Origin: CAYUNE01 sp964446115
Lineage (GTDB): Bacteria; Desulfobacterota; Desulfobulbia; Desulfobulbales; Desulfobulbaceae
Reading direction: 5' to 3'
NCBI GenBank assembly: GCA_964446115.1
Contig: CAYUNE010000022.1
Location: 1 to 32,598, forward strand
DNA length: 32,598 nt
Position numbers and translations under genes: made by a program. The notes beneath the pieces are model-generated. The model searched no databases and had not been told where the DNA came from. It was given only the letters and a program-made list of their open reading frames with translations. How positions within the stretch are numbered: the stretch's first letter is position 1; each line of letters opens with the position of its first letter. This document shows, piece by piece, positions 17,521 to 25,775 of the stretch.

Positions 17521-18246
17521 TTATTCCTTGAGCTGGATGGTCAGCTTGCCGTCCCGCACCTCCATGGAGTCGACCCCTTCTGAGAATACCTGCCAGAAAC
17601 CGCCTGCTTCACCGAACTCCTGCACCAGGTCGATATTCTTCAGACCACCGAGCCAGGCATTGGGGATGGGGACGCCCATGAGCTTGACACCCTTGAGAAT
17701 GACCACCGGTTTTTCCTGTCGATAGGCCAGGGTGAGGCCGGCCGCGGCCCGCAGGGTCTTGCCGCCGAAAAACGGAAAGTCGGGATCAACGGGAATCCGC
17801 AGCCGGGCGCTGATCAGGTCGTCACTGAGATCAATGGCCATCTTGGTGGCCAGATCCGTATTTTTGGCCAGCATGGCATTGAGTTCCCGCTCGGTGAAGG
17901 TGATTTCCCGGTTGGCGCCTTTTTCACTGTAGGCCTCAGGGGCCAGGGGCGCGTTGATATCCTCTGCAGGGGTTTTGGTCCCGTTTTCCCGCCCGGAGGC
18001 GACCGCGGCTGATGCCGGAGCCGGAGAGAAGTTGAGCAGCTTAAGTTTTTCCGAAAGCTGCCGTTCTTCCCGGCTGCTGAGAGTGACCGGTTTGAACTGG
18101 GACGGAAAAATATAGGTTTTGGCAACCCAGAGGGTGACGCCCATGGTCACGATAATGGTCAGCAACACAATGCCTGCAACCTGCAGGCATCCGAATTTTT
18201 TCTCTTCCCGGTCCGTGGCGGCCGGATTGGCGTGCATATTCGTCAT
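17521..18246 (-). CDS. Hypothetical single-pass membrane protein
   Basis: A 241-residue protein I do not recognise. After about 20 polar residues, residues 24-44 (LQVAGIVLLTIIVTMGVTLWV) form one membrane segment. A variable linker with Ala/Ser/Pro (75-110) precedes a globular C-terminal half beginning ITFTERELNAMLAKN. That half alternates short beta-like stretches (ARLRIPVDPDFPFFGGK, PVVILKGVKLMGVPIP), loosely like the lipid-binding-type extracytoplasmic domains of YpmS-like proteins. The start is set at the Met preceded by GGGGGAG eight bases upstream; a start 11 codons earlier is possible but has no such site. It lies just upstream of the flavoprotein gene. Confidence 0.72.
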   Translation of the reverse strand: MTNMHANPAATDREEKKFGCLQVAGIVLLTIIVTMGVTLWVAKTYIFPSQFKPVTLSSREERQLSEKLKLLNFSPAPASAAVASGRENGTKTPAEDINAPLAPEAYSEKGANREITFTERELNAMLAKNTDLATKMAIDLSDDLISARLRIPVDPDFPFFGGKTLRAAAGLTLAYRQEKPVVILKGVKLMGVPIPNAWLGGLKNIDLVQEFGEAGGFWQVFSEGVDSMEVRDGKLTIQLKE

Positions 18247-18507
18247 GGCGTTTTCTCCCCCTTGTGTGAAAATCATCATAAGTTACAGGCATTACATTAC
18301 TCATTAATCCGTGACCGGTCAATGGCCGCTCGCCGATGGCCGCCCGCTGCTTCCGGCGGGAAAAATTATCCATGTGGTTTTTATTGAGGATTTAACTGAA
18401 AAACGGTATTCTTTTTCTTTGCAAAACATGACAAAAAGACCATCGGCCCAGGTGGTTGCCTGAGTCCGGTCGCGGTCGGAATTATAAGCTAAGAGAGGTG
18501 AGGAGGT

Positions 18508-19359
18508 ATGCGCTGGAGAGATGGTCGCAGGAGCAGAAACATAGAAGATCGACGGGGTAAGCGGGTGGCCAGGGGAGTTGCCGGCGGCGGCGTGGGCATG
18601 TTGCTCCTGGCCCTGGTGGCCATGTATTTCGGTGTTGATCCCTCCATCGTACTGCAGCGGGGAGTCGGCTCCGGCCCTGTGGCGCCATCCTCCACCCCGT
18701 TGCCGCCTGAGGTGGAGGATGAGCTGAGTCAGTTTGTCTCCGTTATCCTCGCCGATACCGAGGACACCTGGAAGATGATTTTCCGGAAAATGGGTAGGGT
18801 GTACGAAGAACCGGTTCTGGTGCTTTACAGCGGCACCGTGTCATCGGCATGCGGTATGGCCCAGGCAGCCATGGGTCCCTTTTACTGCCCCGGTGACCAC
18901 AAGGTCTACATTGATCTCAGCTTTTACCGGGATCTGCAGGAAAAGATGCACGCACCCGGCGATTTTGCCCAGGCCTATGTGATCTCCCACGAGGTGGGGC
19001 ATCATGTCCAGACCCTGCTGGGCATCAGCGACAAGGTGCAATCCCTGCGCAGTCGCGTGTCCCGCCGGGACGGCAACAGGCTCTCCGTCGCCCTGGAACT
19101 GCAGGCGGACTGCTTTGCCGGAGTCTGGGCCCATAATGGCCACAAGATGCGCAATATTCTTGAGGACGGGGATGTCGAAGAGGGGCTGAACGCCGCCAGC
19201 ATGATCGGCGACGATCGGCTGCAGAAGGAGGCCCGGGGCTATGCGGTGCCGGATTCTTTCACCCACGGTTCCTCGGCCCAGCGGGTACGCTGGTTCAGCC
19301 GGGGGCTGCGGAGCGGCGATATTGACCAGTGCAACACCTTTGCAGCCGACTCCCTCTAA
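18508..19359 (+). CDS. YpfJ-family neutral zinc metallopeptidase
   Basis: A 283-residue predicted membrane-anchored metalloprotease. The N-terminus is very basic with the RWRDGRRSRNIEDRRG pattern typical of the family, followed by a membrane segment at 27-42. The zinc site is HEVGHH at 161-166 (H161, E162, H165), with the third ligand expected at E197 in ELQADCFAG. The sequence DPS.V motif and TPLPPEVEDELSQFVSVILADTEDTW also fit. Length is typical. GAGGAGGT just upstream of the ATG supports the start. The natural substrate of the family is not well established. Confidence 0.9.
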   Translation: MRWRDGRRSRNIEDRRGKRVARGVAGGGVGMLLLALVAMYFGVDPSIVLQRGVGSGPVAPSSTPLPPEVEDELSQFVSVILADTEDTWKMIFRKMGRVYEEPVLVLYSGTVSSACGMAQAAMGPFYCPGDHKVYIDLSFYRDLQEKMHAPGDFAQAYVISHEVGHHVQTLLGISDKVQSLRSRVSRRDGNRLSVALELQADCFAGVWAHNGHKMRNILEDGDVEEGLNAASMIGDDRLQKEARGYAVPDSFTHGSSAQRVRWFSRGLRSGDIDQCNTFAADSL

Positions 19360-19385
19360 CCGGTACCGTCCCGCATCTACACCAA

Positions 19386-19429
19386 ATCTCTTCCGGCCGC
19401 ACAGTGGGGATACGGCGGCCGGAAGAGAT
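19386..19429. terminator. Long hairpin between convergent genes, probable bidirectional terminator
   Basis: A perfect 15-bp inverted repeat, ATCTCTTCCGGCCGC (19386-19400) with GCGGCCGGAAGAGAT (19415-19429), encloses a 14-base loop in the 87-base space between the zinc peptidase and repeat-protein genes. No long T run follows on either strand (minus side reads TTTGG), so it may stabilise 3' ends rather than terminate efficiently. Confidence 0.6.
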
Positions 19430-19446
19430 GATCGGGTACAACCGTT

Positions 19447-20412
19447 CTATTCTATGGTGATGTTGAGGGCTTTCAGGGTTTCGTAGGTGAGGCCGCCGCG
19501 GGCGAGATTGTTCTTGGTCTGGAATTTGTCAAGCGCCTTGAGGGTTGCCCCGCCGATGGAACCATCCACCGGACCCGGATCAAACCCCTTGTCCAGCAGG
19601 GCCATCTGGATTTTTTCTATAACGTCCTGGGTCATATTGGTCTGACAGAGAACCGGCTGCCAGGACATCCTCTCGTCGCTTTCCTTGACCAGCTTGGTGA
19701 TGGTCTGGCGCTCCTCCGGAATGGTAACCCGTTCTTCCCGGGCGGGGGTGACCAGCTTCTTGACCTTGATGGTCTCGTATTCCGCCGGAACAACGATTTT
19801 TTTGACCTCGGCAGGTTTGTCGACCACCGTCTTCTTGATGATCTTGAACTTTGCCGGAACCTCGATTTTTTTCACGGTTGCAGGTGTTTTGAGCACCTGT
19901 TTTTCCAGGGTCTTGTAGGTGGCGGGTTCATTGACCAGGCACATGATCTCGCCGGCGATGCCGTTGACCTTGTCCAGCAGGCCGTTGCCCTTCTTCCAGA
20001 CAGTACGGGCCGGTTTGGCGATGATCTTTTCCTCCACGGTGTCATAGACCGGGTCCACCGCTTCCAGCTTGACCGAAGCCGGCTCGATCTCGACTTTTTC
20101 CTCCACCGTCTTATAGGTGGCGGGGATGATTTCCAGTTTTTCCTCCTCTTCCTTGACCACTACCTTTTCTTCAACCCACTCCCATTCGGCGGGAATGATC
20201 TTGATCTTTTCAGCCGCCTCCCGTTTCACCACCTCCTCGGTGACGGTTTTGAACTTGGCTGGGACCATAACCTTGGCATAGCATTTACCGGGTTCGGCAT
20301 TGGGCGGGAAAAGGCTGACATCTCCCTGTTCCGCTGCGTGGGCTGTGAGCGGAGCCAGGGCAAGCAGAGTGACGAGAGAGATGCGACGGGTTTTTCTGCC
20401 GAGCAGTTCCAT
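19447..20412 (-). CDS. Periplasmic repeat protein with C-terminal peptidoglycan-binding domain
   Basis: A 321-residue exported protein. Signal peptide at 1-26 (cleavage after TAHA). Residues 48-250 hold about eight copies of a 23-residue unit with consensus PA-x-Y/F-K-T-V-x-E-K-V: repeat prolines at 51, 74, 97, 121, 163, 186, 209 and 232, spaced 23, 23, 24, 42, 23, 23 and 23. The 42-residue step contains an inserted Gly-rich segment (141-160). Residues 262-318 form a PG_binding_1-like domain (IQMALLDKGFDPGPVDGSIGGATLKALDKFQ). Cys44, Cys158 and Cys256 could form disulfides. AGGAGGAGG precedes the ATG. A structural, wall-anchored role is inferred; no enzymatic motif is seen. Confidence 0.82.
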   Translation of the reverse strand: MELLGRKTRRISLVTLLALAPLTAHAAEQGDVSLFPPNAEPGKCYAKVMVPAKFKTVTEEVVKREAAEKIKIIPAEWEWVEEKVVVKEEEEKLEIIPATYKTVEEKVEIEPASVKLEAVDPVYDTVEEKIIAKPARTVWKKGNGLLDKVNGIAGEIMCLVNEPATYKTLEKQVLKTPATVKKIEVPAKFKIIKKTVVDKPAEVKKIVVPAEYETIKVKKLVTPAREERVTIPEERQTITKLVKESDERMSWQPVLCQTNMTQDVIEKIQMALLDKGFDPGPVDGSIGGATLKALDKFQTKNNLARGGLTYETLKALNITIE

Positions 20413-20453
20413 TGAAACCTCCTCCTGTTTCGTACGGATGATTAAGGTTATCT

Positions 20454-20467
20454 AAAATTTAAATTTT
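20454..20467. promoter_or_regulatory. AT-rich divergent region with 14-bp palindrome
   Basis: AAAATTTAAATTTT is a perfect 14-bp palindrome in the 191-base region between the repeat-protein and AsmA-like genes. This region is distinctly AT-rich compared with its flanks and must hold the divergent promoters. Several weak hexamer pairs exist and I cannot choose one. Confidence 0.35.
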
Positions 20468-20603
20468 CAATTTAGTTGTAATCTGATACAAAGTTTTCAT
20501 GTTATATACAATAAAATTTCCCTGAGGTCATCAGGTTGATGAGTATATTTTCCATTCAGAAAATATCCGGCCCCCAGGTGGACGGCAAGGGCGGCGGAAG
20601 ACG

Positions 20604-23600
20604 ATGATCAGGGTCCTGCAATCGGTTTTTGCGGCACTGAGCCTGCTTTTTTTTCTGCTGCTTCTGCTGCTGGTGTGTATCAATCCGCTGCTGCGGATCC
20701 AGCCGGTGCGGACCGCGGTTTTTTCTCTGCTCTCCGGGGTCGGTGGTTATAGGATTTCCGCCGGGGCGGTGCGGGTTGATTACCGCAACGGCCTGCATTT
20801 CACCCTCGACGACTTTTCCGTAACCTCGGCAGAGGCCGGCCTGAGCCTGAAGGGGCCCAGGGCTTATGTCGCCGTTGAACGGCTGCCCATCGGCAGCCGC
20901 CGGGGAGCCGTGACCCGCCTGCGCCTTTTCCGTCCCCGGCTCAATCTCTCCCGCGACTTTTTTTCAGGGGATCGTCCCGAGGTTTCCCTCACCAGGCCGG
21001 CGTTTCTGGTGAACTATTGCGAGATTGAGGTGGCTGAGGGTGAGGTTGTTTTTCCCGGTTCCGGACTCCGCCTGCGCCGCCTGAACATTCATACCGGCGG
21101 CGAGGGCGCGGCTCGCGGCATCGAATACAGCGGCCTGGCGATGTATCGGCAATCGGAAGCGGTCCTGCGGGGGCGGCTCCGCCGGGTCGGCGGCAGGGAC
21201 GACCCGGGCCTGCGGTTGCATCTCAAAACTGACGGCCTGCCCCTGACCTGGATACCGCCTCTTTCAGGGTTTGTCTGCACCTCCGGAAACGCGACCCTGA
21301 CCCTGATGGTGGAACAGCGGCGGGACACACCCCTGAATGTCCGGCTTACCGGTGAGTTGCATGATGCCGGGATGACTGTCGGCCATGGTAGCATCGGAGA
21401 GAAGCCCTATCGATTCGACCGACTGGCCGTTGCCCTGGCAGGGGAGTACCGGGGGCGGCGTTTTGCCCTCACCAGCGGCAGCCTGGTCGGGTCGGATTTC
21501 AGCCTGGCCCTGGCCGGTGAGCTTGATTTCACCGGAAACGGCGATCCGCGCCTGGGCCTGACCATGAGCAGCAATCGCCTCTCCATGGCAGTGTTCAAAC
21601 GTCTCTTTCCGGATCCGCTGGTGGCCGACTGGCTGCCGCAAGAGCTCTTCCCCAGATTTTCCACAGGCTGGGCCGAGCTCCGCAGGTTGTCGCTGCAGGG
21701 GAGATTATCCGAGATCGCCCATATGGACCTGGGGCAAAATCGGAATGTACTCGGCCTTGATATCCTGCTGGGCAAGACGCGTATTACCCTGGAGGATGAC
21801 ATCGCTTTCAGTGATTGCTCCGGCCGGGTGCTGGTCAACGGCGGTAAACTGGAGGTCGGGGAGGTGCATGGCGTTTTCCGGCAGTCGCGGCTGGAGGGGG
21901 GATCCCTGACCATTCCTGATCTTTACGAAGATGATATTTTGTCCATCTACATGATTCCGGGGCGTTTTTCCCTGGATGATCTCCTGACGCTGGCCCGCGT
22001 CCGCATGGTGCCTGCAGATCTCAGGCAGCGGCTGAGTTCCCTGCGCGGCTCCCAGGGCCTGGTCAGCGGCAGCGTGGAACTGGAATACCGACCATCCCGC
22101 CGGTGGCCGCGGCTTCGGGCCATCACCCTGTCCATGCGTGGCCGGGTAAACCAAGAGCAGGGCGGATATCGTGATCTCCGCATCGGGGAGCTGAAGGTCA
22201 CGGCAGGACAGCGGGGACGAATCCGGCTGCAGGGGAGCGGAACATATGGGGATTTTCCCCTCTCCTTTTCCGGATATCTCTTCGACAACTTCAACGGCAG
22301 CATTACCCTGCATACGGAGCTGCCGCCGGCGGAAATTCTGGCCATGGTCGTTCCGGAGAAGAGACGGATGTTGCTGGAGACCGGGGCGCTGCTGCCGGTT
22401 CGGCTCACCGTCAACCATCAGAGCGGGGCCTGGAAACTGACCGGAACCGTTGCATTGGGCGGTCCGCTTTCGGGTCCGGGTTTCCGTTTCCGGCCCCGGG
22501 GAAAAGAGCTCCGCCTTGACTACGGCATCACCATTGCCGGCAACGGTCCGGTGAAAATCGACCACCTGCGTCTTCTCAACGATAATTCGGTGATCAGTGG
22601 TGAGGGCAGTTGGGAACCGTCGAGCTCCCGTCTCTCCCTTTGGCTGAAAAGTCCCGGTTTTTCCATCCAGTCCCTGGAACTCATCACCCCGGAGGCGACA
22701 ACCCCCCTGAGCGGACGGCTGGCGGGCGATCTCCACCTTGAGCTGGGCGGACCGGAAGGTGATGGTCTCCGTCTCTTCGGCAGCCTGCTGGCCACCGGTT
22801 TCCGGGTGATTCTTCCCGGCAGCGGCGCGGCAATGAACAGGGCAGGCGCCACCCTGGTTTTCCGTGAGCGGCGGCTGCAGATTGACAACGGTCTTTTTTT
22901 CCTGGAAGGCAGCGGGGAGGATCCGGTGAGCTTCAGGGGCAGGCTGCAGGGGTGGAGCCCGCTGCAGGGCGAGATCCTCATGCGCGGCGGCAGCCTTGAT
23001 CTCTCGGAGATGGTGGAGCGGCTCACCCGCGCAACAGGGCATGAAAGGGAGAAAGCCTTACCCGGAAACAGGGAGCGGGAGGCACGGATCTCCATCAGGG
23101 CCAGGGTCGACAGCTGCAAGGTCAACGGTTTCCAGGCCGCTCCGTTGCGGTTGACGGGACATGTGAGCGGCGGCAGCTTTTTCCTTGATCGGTTGCTTGC
23201 CGATGTCCGGGAGGGGATGATCGGCGTTGCCGTGGCCGATTCTCCCAGGGGTGAAGATCGGGAGATCTCCCTTTTTTTTCAGCTTGCCCATATGGAGCTG
23301 GCCCAGCTTGATCTCCTCTTTCCCGGAATCGGCAGCAAGGCAGCGGGTGCGCTTTCCATGGAGGGGCTGTTGACAACCCGGGGAAGAAGCCGGAAAGAGT
23401 TCATCGCCCATCTCAAGGGACCTCTGACCATTGAGATCAGGGATGGGGAGGTCTTTGAGGATCATGTGATGCTCTCGATTATGGAGATGCTTTCCATCGA
23501 GAAGCTGGTCCGGCAGCGGCCGCAGCAGGTCCGCAAGGACAGTTTTTATTTTTCCACCCTCAAGGCGGCGGCAACCATCGAGAACGGCATCATGGCGGTG

Positions 23601-24008
23601 GACAATCTGCTGCTGGACAGTTTCGCCTTCAACGGAGCGGCAAAGGGAAAGATCGACCTGCGGACGCTGACCATGGACGGTACCCTGGCGGTGTCGCCCT
23701 TTGGCACCGCCGATTATCTGGTATCAGGCATTCCCCTGGTGGGATATATCCTCACCGGGCCTGAAAAGAGTCTCGTCAGTTATTACTTCCATGTCCACGG
23801 GCCGCTGCTGAACCCGGAGGTGGAATACACCCCCCTGAAAAATATTCCCGACAGCCTGCTGGGTTACGTCAAACGGATTTTGCTGACCCCGGCCCAGATC
23901 TTCCAGGACTTCTCCACCATGCACCGGGAATTTGACGAGCGCCATGCCGGGTTCATCGAAAAGATCGACCGGGAACTGGCCCATGCCCTGGCGGAGTTGC
24001 CCCGGTAG
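20604..24008 (+). CDS. Large AsmA/YhdP-like inner-membrane-anchored protein
   Basis: A 1134-residue protein with one N-terminal membrane segment (about 7-27) followed by a very long periplasmic part built of repetitive beta strands. The early stretch VRVDYRNGLHFTLDDFSVTS and RGAVTRLRLFRPRLNL is typical of the DUF3971/AsmA group. Near the C-terminus, AKGKIDLRTLTMDGTLAVSPF and GIPLVGYILTGPEKSLVSYYFHVHGPLLNPEV match the AsmA-like C-terminal domain. Members of this superfamily are implicated in lipid transfer between inner and outer membranes. The ribosome-binding site is poor. It is transcribed divergently from the repeat protein across an AT-rich 191-base region. Confidence 0.85.
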   Translation: MIRVLQSVFAALSLLFFLLLLLLVCINPLLRIQPVRTAVFSLLSGVGGYRISAGAVRVDYRNGLHFTLDDFSVTSAEAGLSLKGPRAYVAVERLPIGSRRGAVTRLRLFRPRLNLSRDFFSGDRPEVSLTRPAFLVNYCEIEVAEGEVVFPGSGLRLRRLNIHTGGEGAARGIEYSGLAMYRQSEAVLRGRLRRVGGRDDPGLRLHLKTDGLPLTWIPPLSGFVCTSGNATLTLMVEQRRDTPLNVRLTGELHDAGMTVGHGSIGEKPYRFDRLAVALAGEYRGRRFALTSGSLVGSDFSLALAGELDFTGNGDPRLGLTMSSNRLSMAVFKRLFPDPLVADWLPQELFPRFSTGWAELRRLSLQGRLSEIAHMDLGQNRNVLGLDILLGKTRITLEDDIAFSDCSGRVLVNGGKLEVGEVHGVFRQSRLEGGSLTIPDLYEDDILSIYMIPGRFSLDDLLTLARVRMVPADLRQRLSSLRGSQGLVSGSVELEYRPSRRWPRLRAITLSMRGRVNQEQGGYRDLRIGELKVTAGQRGRIRLQGSGTYGDFPLSFSGYLFDNFNGSITLHTELPPAEILAMVVPEKRRMLLETGALLPVRLTVNHQSGAWKLTGTVALGGPLSGPGFRFRPRGKELRLDYGITIAGNGPVKIDHLRLLNDNSVISGEGSWEPSSSRLSLWLKSPGFSIQSLELITPEATTPLSGRLAGDLHLELGGPEGDGLRLFGSLLATGFRVILPGSGAAMNRAGATLVFRERRLQIDNGLFFLEGSGEDPVSFRGRLQGWSPLQGEILMRGGSLDLSEMVERLTRATGHEREKALPGNREREARISIRARVDSCKVNGFQAAPLRLTGHVSGGSFFLDRLLADVREGMIGVAVADSPRGEDREISLFFQLAHMELAQLDLLFPGIGSKAAGALSMEGLLTTRGRSRKEFIAHLKGPLTIEIRDGEVFEDHVMLSIMEMLSIEKLVRQRPQQVRKDSFYFSTLKAAATIENGIMAVDNLLLDSFAFNGAAKGKIDLRTLTMDGTLAVSPFGTADYLVSGIPLVGYILTGPEKSLVSYYFHVHGPLLNPEVEYTPLKNIPDSLLGYVKRILLTPAQIFQDFSTMHREFDERHAGFIEKIDRELAHALAELPR

Positions 24009-24037
24009 ACTCAGCCGTCGATGTCACCGCTCCTTCC

Positions 24038-25588
24038 CTATTTGAGTTTGAACCACTTCTTTTTCTGCTCGTAAATCTCCACCCGGTTGCGCCCCTTGTT
24101 TTTGGCCTCGTAAAGTGCCTGGTCCGCCTGTTCGATGAAGCCGTTCTTGTCAAAACCGGCTCCCTGGGGTTGAGCGCTGGTCACCCCGAAGCTGGAGGTG
24201 ACCCGGTAGGTCTCCTTGCCGTCGTTGAAGTGGTGGTTGGCAATGGCCTTGCGCAGCTTTTCGGCGGCAATGGCGGTGTTTTTCGCATCGGTTTCCGGCA
24301 GCACAAAGATGAATTCCTCGCCGCCGTACCGGGCAAGCAGGTCATATTCACGGATGATGGCGCCGGTGACCCGGCAGAATTCCCGCAGGATAAAGTCGCC
24401 GGTCTGGTGGCCGTAGGTGTCGTTGAACTTTTTGAACTTGTCGATATCGGTGAGGATTATGCCGATGGGTTTGCCGTTGCGGATGCAGCGGTTGATCTCC
24501 TTGTCGAGAAAATTCTGGAAGTAGCGGTGATTGTACACCTCGGTGAGACCATCGATATTCGCCAGATTTTCCAGTAGTTTATTCTTCTGCTCCAGCTCAC
24601 GCTTCGCCTTTTCCAGTTCCAGTTTCGCCTTGATCAGCTGCCGGTTCATCTCCTCGTAGGAGAGATTGAGCAGGCTGAGTTTGAGGTTGGCCTCCTGGAG
24701 GATCTCTTCCACCGATCTGGTGGGTGGCATGGCCAGTCCGAAGTACTCGGAGGACTCGTTGACCCGAGAATGTACATCCTTGAGGATTTTATTGATTTTG
24801 AGGACATTGAGACCCAGCAGCCGCTTTGCCTCGCTGCGGAACTGCTTGTGGAATTTTTCCGGGGTGTCGGAATAAAGAATCTTCAGCAGCAGATCGGCAA
24901 GGTAGGTACAGTGGATCGCCCGGGATATCTCGGCGTTGTCGCCGCTGTAGTTGTCGGGCTGATTGTGATAGAGGATGGGCAGTACCAGTTCCTCGGGAAA
25001 TCCCCATTTTGTCGCCACTTCATAACCGATATAGGCGTGGTCCGCGCCTATGATGCTCTCTTCCAGTTCCTTGCGGCTGCCTTCGTTTTTTTCCAGTTTG
25101 GTGAGAACCTCGTCATACTGCCGGGGAAAGGTGCAGGCGAAGAGCAGCTGGCCCAGGTTGCGTAAAAGGCCGGAGACGAAAATTTCATCGGTATCGTCAT
25201 CCTGTATCGTGCCCATGATGGTTTTTGCGGCAACCCCACCGGCCAGGGAGCGTTCCCAGAAGGCGGTGAAGTCGAACTTCGATCCGGCGCTGTCTCCTTC
25301 CATCTGCAGAAAAGAAAAGGAAAGAACCAGGCTTCTGACCGCATTGAGCCCAAGAATGGAGACCGCCTGATTGATGGAGGAAATCTGCTGGGGAAAACTG
25401 TAAAAGGAGGAATTCGAGAGCTTGAGGATCTTGGAGGAGAGGGACATATCCTGGGAGATCAGCTTGGCGATATCCATGAGAGTGGTATCTTCCCGGGATG
25501 TGAGGGTGATCAGCTGCGAGGCGACCGTGGGCAGGGTGGGTAGATCCTTGGAAGTCAGAACGGCGTTGAGCACTTGGTCTTGAGTCAT
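24038..25588 (-). CDS. HDOD-GGDEF signalling protein (predicted diguanylate cyclase)
   Basis: A 516-residue cytosolic protein. An HDOD domain spans about 12-215 (LPTLPTVASQLITL, ISQDMSLSSKILKLSNSSFYS, INQAVSILGLNAVRSLVLS). A coiled coil at about 295-345 links it to a GGDEF domain at 345-505. The catalytic site is GGEEF at 422-426, an active variant, and the inhibitory RxxD site is R413-E-Y-D416, five residues before it, so feedback by c-di-GMP is expected. The protein should make c-di-GMP under control of the HDOD input. A good promoter lies about 50 bases upstream. Only 29 bases separate it from the convergent AsmA-like gene. Confidence 0.93.
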   Translation of the reverse strand: MTQDQVLNAVLTSKDLPTLPTVASQLITLTSREDTTLMDIAKLISQDMSLSSKILKLSNSSFYSFPQQISSINQAVSILGLNAVRSLVLSFSFLQMEGDSAGSKFDFTAFWERSLAGGVAAKTIMGTIQDDDTDEIFVSGLLRNLGQLLFACTFPRQYDEVLTKLEKNEGSRKELEESIIGADHAYIGYEVATKWGFPEELVLPILYHNQPDNYSGDNAEISRAIHCTYLADLLLKILYSDTPEKFHKQFRSEAKRLLGLNVLKINKILKDVHSRVNESSEYFGLAMPPTRSVEEILQEANLKLSLLNLSYEEMNRQLIKAKLELEKAKRELEQKNKLLENLANIDGLTEVYNHRYFQNFLDKEINRCIRNGKPIGIILTDIDKFKKFNDTYGHQTGDFILREFCRVTGAIIREYDLLARYGGEEFIFVLPETDAKNTAIAAEKLRKAIANHHFNDGKETYRVTSSFGVTSAQPQGAGFDKNGFIEQADQALYEAKNKGRNRVEIYEQKKKWFKLK

Positions 25589-25642
25589 GGCGGTTTCCGG
25601 TGGTAATACGTTAATGATTTAATATTTCATCAGCTTTAAGTC

Positions 25643-25672
25643 ATTATATGTTAAGCGGATTGCAACAATCAA
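25643..25672 (-). promoter_or_regulatory. Candidate sigma70 promoter of the HDOD-GGDEF gene
   Basis: On the minus strand TTGATT (25672-25667) and a perfect TATAAT (25648-25643) are 18 bases apart, with about 50 bases to the ATG. The surrounding 187-base spacer is AT-rich near the promoter. Confidence 0.6.
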
Positions 25673-25690
25673 GGCCGGGGACGAAGATCT

Positions 25691-25708
25691 TTCCGGAGCT
25701 TCCGGAGC
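25691..25708. repeat. Tandem 9-bp repeat
   Basis: TTCCGGAGC occurs twice without a gap in the spacer between the aminomutase gene and the HDOD-GGDEF promoter. It may be a chance duplication or a regulator site. Confidence 0.4.
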
Positions 25709-25775
25709 AAGGGAAGGATATGCCCAATGGGATGGAGATACAGGAATGCGGCCGGCGGTCTTGTCGTTTTCCGGA

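Noticed and set aside
20604..24008. Long minus-strand open frames opposite the AsmA-like gene
   Set aside because: They are antisense shadows caused by high GC; their translations are rich in Pro/Arg/Gln and show no domain.
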